From JAVBRD01 sp031548365 (lineage in GTDB: Bacteria > Bacillota > Clostridia > Christensenellales > UBA1750), in NCBI GenBank assembly GCA_031548365.1, contig JAVBRD010000029.1, positions 1-8,975 of the forward strand: 8,975 bases of DNA, read 5' to 3'. Shown piece after piece: positions 6,675-8,975 of this stretch. The position numbers were made by a program, and so were the translations under genes. Within the stretch, counting starts at the first letter, position 1, and each line of letters begins with the position of its first letter. The notes under the pieces were generated by a model that worked only from the letters and a program-made list of their open reading frames with translations, was not told the origin of the DNA and did no database searches.

Positions 6675-7550
6675 GTGGTTGGCAGTGATGGGCGAAAGTA
6701 CGCGCTGCGCTTGCACACACCCGCGCCGGATCGCGCAATCACGCATAGAGCGGACTGGATAGAAAGCGAGATCGCTTTTATTGAAGCGCTGTCTCTGGAC
6801 GGGCGCGTGAACGTTCAGAGACCTGTCCGAACGCTGGGGGGCGCGTGTATAGCCCACGCTACCTCCGATAGCGTTTGGGCCACGATGCTCGGGTGGATTC
6901 CGGGCAGCATTTTTGATCAAATGACCGATCGCGCGCCGCATGCCGCGCACGCTGTGGGCACGATGATCGCGCACATGCACAATTTTGTGCTGTCATGGCC
7001 GGAAAGTGCTTCCCTGCCGCGTCCATCATACAATGGTGAACGCATCCGAACCGCTGCTTCCGCGCTTGCCGATGGTGTCGGCATGGGGTTATTTTCATCG
7101 GACGCGCTCAAGATTCTGGTCGAAGGCGCGCGTGCGGTTGGAGACGCATTGGACATCGCAAACGTGGCTAGGAACCGGCACGGTCTCATTCATGCCGATC
7201 CGGGCCTCGGAAACCTGATCGTCAATGGCGATGCCGTTTCTATTATTGACTTTGGATTGTGCGGGCATGGGCCGCTCATGTTTGATTTGGGAGGCTTGAT
7301 GGGATCGCTTGACCAACGAGCCCTCCGCAATGCTGCGCTGGACGGGTACGCGTCCTTGCGTCCCTTGACGTCCCAGGATCACCGCGACATTGAAGCGGGC
7401 TTCATTGGCGGGATATACCTGTTTATGGCGATGCATTTGCGCAACAGGCATGTTGCCGAGTGGTTTGGCCGAAGGCTGTCCCACGTCATCAAGGATTATG
7501 TGGAGCCATTTATCGCCCGTCAGCCTTTCCTTCAGCCGTTGCTGCTGTAG
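6675..7550 (+). CDS. APH-family (homoserine-kinase-like) phosphotransferase, 5' end frameshifted
   Basis: The intact reading frame covers 291 residues of a kinase-like fold starting at an arbitrary GTG inside the N-lobe. VVGSDGRKYALRLH is the strand carrying the ATP-contacting Lys. HADPGLGN (from about residue 173 of this frame) is the catalytic HxDxxxxN motif, and IIDFGLCG carries the metal-binding Asp. The N-lobe's first 30 or so residues are in another frame (6574-6674). It differs clearly from the kinase at 2082 (HADPGLGN/IDFG versus HRDFWLEN/IDWD), so the two are not recent duplicates. The substrate is unknown; relatives phosphorylate homoserine, choline, sugars or aminoglycosides. The gene follows the URO-D-like gene by about 120 bases with no strong terminator or promoter between, so the two could be co-transcribed. 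Confidence 0.8.
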   Translation: MVGSDGRKYALRLHTPAPDRAITHRADWIESEIAFIEALSLDGRVNVQRPVRTLGGACIAHATSDSVWATMLGWIPGSIFDQMTDRAPHAAHAVGTMIAHMHNFVLSWPESASLPRPSYNGERIRTAASALADGVGMGLFSSDALKILVEGARAVGDALDIANVARNRHGLIHADPGLGNLIVNGDAVSIIDFGLCGHGPLMFDLGGLMGSLDQRALRNAALDGYASLRPLTSQDHRDIEAGFIGGIYLFMAMHLRNRHVAEWFGRRLSHVIKDYVEPFIARQPFLQPLLL

Positions 7551-7670
7551 CGCTCGATAAACGGCCTCGCTGTTGCGGCGCGCTTTTGTGGCGAGGCATG
7601 CCACGCCGATGTCGCGAACGCCGAAGTGGGCAGTGCCCAGCTTGATTCCGGAATCGTCGTCGTCCATAGA

Positions 7671-7706
7671 TTTGCACTTTGTTTTTGGGCTGCGCCAAAG
7701 TGCAAA
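7671..7706. repeat. Perfect 11-bp inverted repeat (hairpin)
   Basis: TTTGCACTTTG (7671-7681) and CAAAGTGCAAA (7696-7706) are perfectly complementary around a 14-base loop. No T tract follows on either strand, so it is not a simple terminator. Directly adjoining palindromes extend the structured segment to 7746. Confidence 0.85.
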
Positions 7707-7746
7707 CCAACAGTTGGCAATGCCAAGGGATACCGCCACCCTGGCA
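7707..7746. repeat. Stacked palindromes next to the 11-bp hairpin
   Basis: CCAACAGTTGG (7707-7717) is a perfect palindrome with a one-base centre. TTGGCAATGCCAA (7714-7726) overlaps it and is also perfect. TGCCAAGGG (7721-7729) can instead pair with CCCTGGCA (7739-7746), leaving one bulged A. The last two structures compete for 7721-7726. Confidence 0.7.
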
Positions 7747-8046
7747 AACCACGCTCTGCATCCCCCTGTTTTTGCGACAACACACGCACTTCAGCGCCTT
7801 GCCCACATGATATCGCGCTCGCGTCAAAACCTTCGCATTGGCGTGCACCGTTTTCGCTACCGTCGTCCGCAGTTCTTGCACAAAAAGTTCGGGTTACCGG
7901 CGAACCGTTTCTATGCGACAATTAGCCGGGACCGGCGCGTAGCAACGCTGCGTCAGATCGCCACCGAAAAACTCTGAGATCGCGAGAAGCTTTGAGCGCT
8001 GGCAAGGGACCTTGAGAGAGCTGTAGCGGCGCTACGAGTCACTCGC

Positions 8047-8061
8047 AACCTTGCCAAGGTT
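8047..8061. repeat. Perfect palindrome AACCTTG-C-CAAGGTT
   Basis: Seven-base arms with a one-base centre. A related CAAGG-GA-CCTTG lies at 8003-8014 and GTAGC-GGC-GCTAC at 8023-8035, so three small inverted repeats occur within 60 bases. A protein-binding site is possible; no function can be assigned. Confidence 0.6.
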
Positions 8062-8176
8062 ACGTTTCCAACCGACCGCATTCCGAAGGGCGACACAGTG
8101 CTGCGAGAAAAGGCCCGCGAGGGTAGCGTTCGCGAGCGCGTTTAGTCATCTTAGCCGGAGAGAGTCGCTTTCAGAC

Positions 8177-8218
8177 TAGGTCTGCCCCCGCTATTAGGTC
8201 CAAAACGTCAGTTAGTCC
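8177..8218. repeat. Probable IS3-family terminal inverted repeat
   Basis: The segment reads TAGGTCTGCCCCCGC followed by TATTAGGTCCAAAACG and GTTAGTCCA. A TG-ended run of C followed by TCCA about a dozen bases inside is typical of IS3-family ends (IS2 is similar as I remember it). The transposase points away from it, making it the right (orfB-side) end. The partner repeat is not in view, so the outer base cannot be fixed. Confidence 0.4.
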
Positions 8219-8268
8219 AGCGGATCCGGGCATGAGATGCCAGACCCCTCCATTGCCCGCTTGACTGC

Positions 8269-8280
8269 AAGCGTACGCTT
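8269..8280. repeat. Perfect 12-bp palindrome AAGCGTACGCTT
   Basis: It lies in the non-coding part of the insertion sequence, with GGCAT-GAG-ATGCC (8229-8241) and CGGATCCG (8221-8228 region) close by. A role as a protein-binding site is possible but not shown. Confidence 0.6.
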
Positions 8281-8293
8281 CGTGCCGCCGGTG

Positions 8294-8352
8294 TGTCAAG
8301 GGCGACCGAAGGACGCCGGGCTTGACCCTTGACGCTCCGGCGGCCGGAGCGT
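8294..8352. repeat. Hairpins downstream of the transposase stop
   Basis: ACGCTCCGG (8332-8340) and CCGGAGCGT (8344-8352) form a perfect 9-bp stem, starting eight bases past the transposase stop on the minus strand. Beyond it GTCAAGGG and CCCTTGAC (within 8294-8332) pair over a 23-base loop. Neither is followed by a T tract on the minus strand. They may protect or end the transposase transcript, or insulate it from outside transcription. Confidence 0.55.
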
Positions 8353-8360
8353 ATCCTCCC

Positions 8361-8975
8361 TCACGCGGGCAACGCGACCACCGTCTGCAGCGCGGGAGGC
8401 CTTCCCGACAGCCCTGAATGCGGACGGATCTGGTTGTAATACCGCACCCAGCGCGCCGTCAGCGCCTGCGCCTCGTACATGCTTCCGAATAACTCTCCGT
8501 TCAGGTACTCGTCCCGCATCCGGCTGTTGAAGCTCTCAATATAACCGTTCTCCCACGGGCTCCCCGGCTCGATGTATGCCGTGATCACCCCCGCGCGCGA
8601 CAGCCACGCCCGTATCTCCTTGGCCGTGAACTCGCTGCCATTGTCGCTGCGCAGGTACTCCGGCGCGCCGTGAACCAGCATCAGGTCGGCCAGCGCCTCG
8701 ATCACGTCGTGGTTCTTCCAGCTCCGCCGGGGGATGGACGCCAAGCACTCCCGCGTGTACTCGTCCAGGATGTTCAGAAAGCGGATCTTTCGGCCGTCCA
8801 TGGTCTTGTCCTCAACGAAATCATAGCTCCAAACGTGGTTGCGGCGCTCCGCCCTCAGACGCACGCAACTGCCGTCCGTCAGCCACAGGCGGCGTTTTTT
8901 GTCTGCTTCGCGGGCCGTTTCAGCCCTTCCTCGCGCCAGATCCGTTCCACGCGCTTGTGGTTGATGCGCCGGCCG
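8361..8975 (-). CDS. IS3-family transposase OrfB, 5'-partial, with a frameshift at a six-A run
   Basis: The DDE integrase core that cuts and joins the element's ends is complete. In the frame read from 8864, D15 (WSYDFV), D74 (LRSDNGSEF) and E110 (YIESFN) form the triad with the D(35)E spacing typical of IS3, followed by YYNQIRPHSGLSGRPP and the stop. The preceding helix-turn-helix part, RRINHKRVERIWREEGLKRPAKQTK, reads from the right edge in another frame and runs into a TGA at 8879-8881. The two frames meet at A AAA AAC (8894-8900), where a one-base backward shift restores KRRLWLTDGSCVRLRAERRNHVW. So the gene is either broken by loss of one A, misread at the homopolymer, or translated by frameshifting. 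A GTG at 8862-8864 is only a nominal start for the longer fragment. The 5' end lies beyond the window. Confidence 0.85.
   Translation of the reverse strand, partial: RPAHQPQARGTDLARGRAETAREADKKRRLWLTDGSCVRLRAERRNHVWSYDFVEDKTMDGRKIRFLNILDEYTRECLASIPRRSWKNHDVIEALADLMLVHGAPEYLRSDNGSEFTAKEIRAWLSRAGVITAYIEPGSPWENGYIESFNSRMRDEYLNGELFGSMYEAQALTARWVRYYNQIRPHSGLSGRPPALQTVVALPA

Larger units (their letters stand above)
7551..8176. other. Palindrome-rich region without a recognised gene
   Basis: Between the second kinase and the insertion sequence lie 626 bases in which I recognise no protein. Several frames are open on both strands by chance or decay, the longest coherent one being on the plus strand from 7573 to 8145, interrupted by TGA at 7975 and 7993. 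Inverted repeats are dense: 7671-7706, 7707-7717, 7714-7726, 7721-7746, 8003-8014, 8023-8035 and 8047-8061. The region could be a decayed mobile element, but nothing names it. Confidence 0.5.
8177..8975 (-). mobile_element. IS3-family insertion sequence, partial (continues past the right edge)
   Basis: The element holds the 3' part of an IS3-family transposase gene on the minus strand and a probable terminal repeat at its left limit in this window. About 180 bases lie between the transposase stop and the presumed end, and they are rich in palindromes. The other end, orfA and any target-site duplication lie outside the window, so the boundary is approximate (8177-8184). Confidence 0.6.

Noticed and set aside
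2082..7550. The two kinases as duplicated parts of one resistance or defence system
   Set aside because: Their catalytic motifs and N-lobes differ strongly, they are about 3.4 kb apart with unrelated genes between, and nothing ties them to a shared pathway.
7095..7739. Minus-strand 214-residue open frame containing IKLGTAHFGVRDI, which briefly resembles a glyoxalase (VOC) start
   Set aside because: Most of the frame is antisense to the second kinase, and the VOC-like fragment has no continuation of the fold.

Overview
The window is a moderately GC-rich stretch that looks chromosomal and comes most likely from an anaerobic, Gram-positive, Clostridia-like bacterium. The pointers are strong GGAGG-type ribosome binding sites, a radical SAM/helix-hairpin-helix DNA-repair-type protein common in Firmicutes, a near match to the Gram-positive LexA (DinR) box in its promoter, a stand-alone URO-D-superfamily methyltransferase-like protein with the YGCCED signature, and a Gram-positive-type beta-sandwich surface-protein architecture. 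No rRNA, tRNA or CRISPR array was seen.

Layout, left to right. (1) 1-123: nested inverted repeats and a hairpin, probably a terminator. (2) 124-1791, minus: a 555-residue beta-rich protein with pilin/isopeptide-type modules, no signal peptide and a very Cys/Pro-rich C-terminal tail. (3) 1792-2081: divergent intergenic region with a good plus-strand promoter. (4) 2082-3185, plus: APH/choline-kinase-fold small-molecule phosphotransferase. (5) 3186-3560: convergent intergenic region with a bidirectional terminator. (6) 3561-4814, minus: radical SAM + HhH protein, with a consensus promoter overlapped by a LexA-like site. (7) 4815-5224: divergent intergenic region with a good promoter for the next gene. 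(8) 5225-6454, plus: uroporphyrinogen-decarboxylase-like protein. (9) 6574-7550, plus: a second APH-family kinase whose 5' end is out of frame by one base. (10) 7551-8176: no recognisable gene, but unusually many short palindromes. (11) 8177-8975, minus: one end of an IS3-family insertion sequence, with the DDE integrase domain intact and a frameshift at a run of six A, running off the right edge.

The genes are mostly single transcription units with their own signals, and I see no operon or clear multi-gene pathway. I do not see convincing evidence of a new multi-component system. The most informative observations are the possible SOS control of the radical SAM gene, the odd Cys-rich surface-like protein without a secretion signal, the two single-base frame breaks (second kinase and transposase), and the palindrome cluster downstream of the second kinase.
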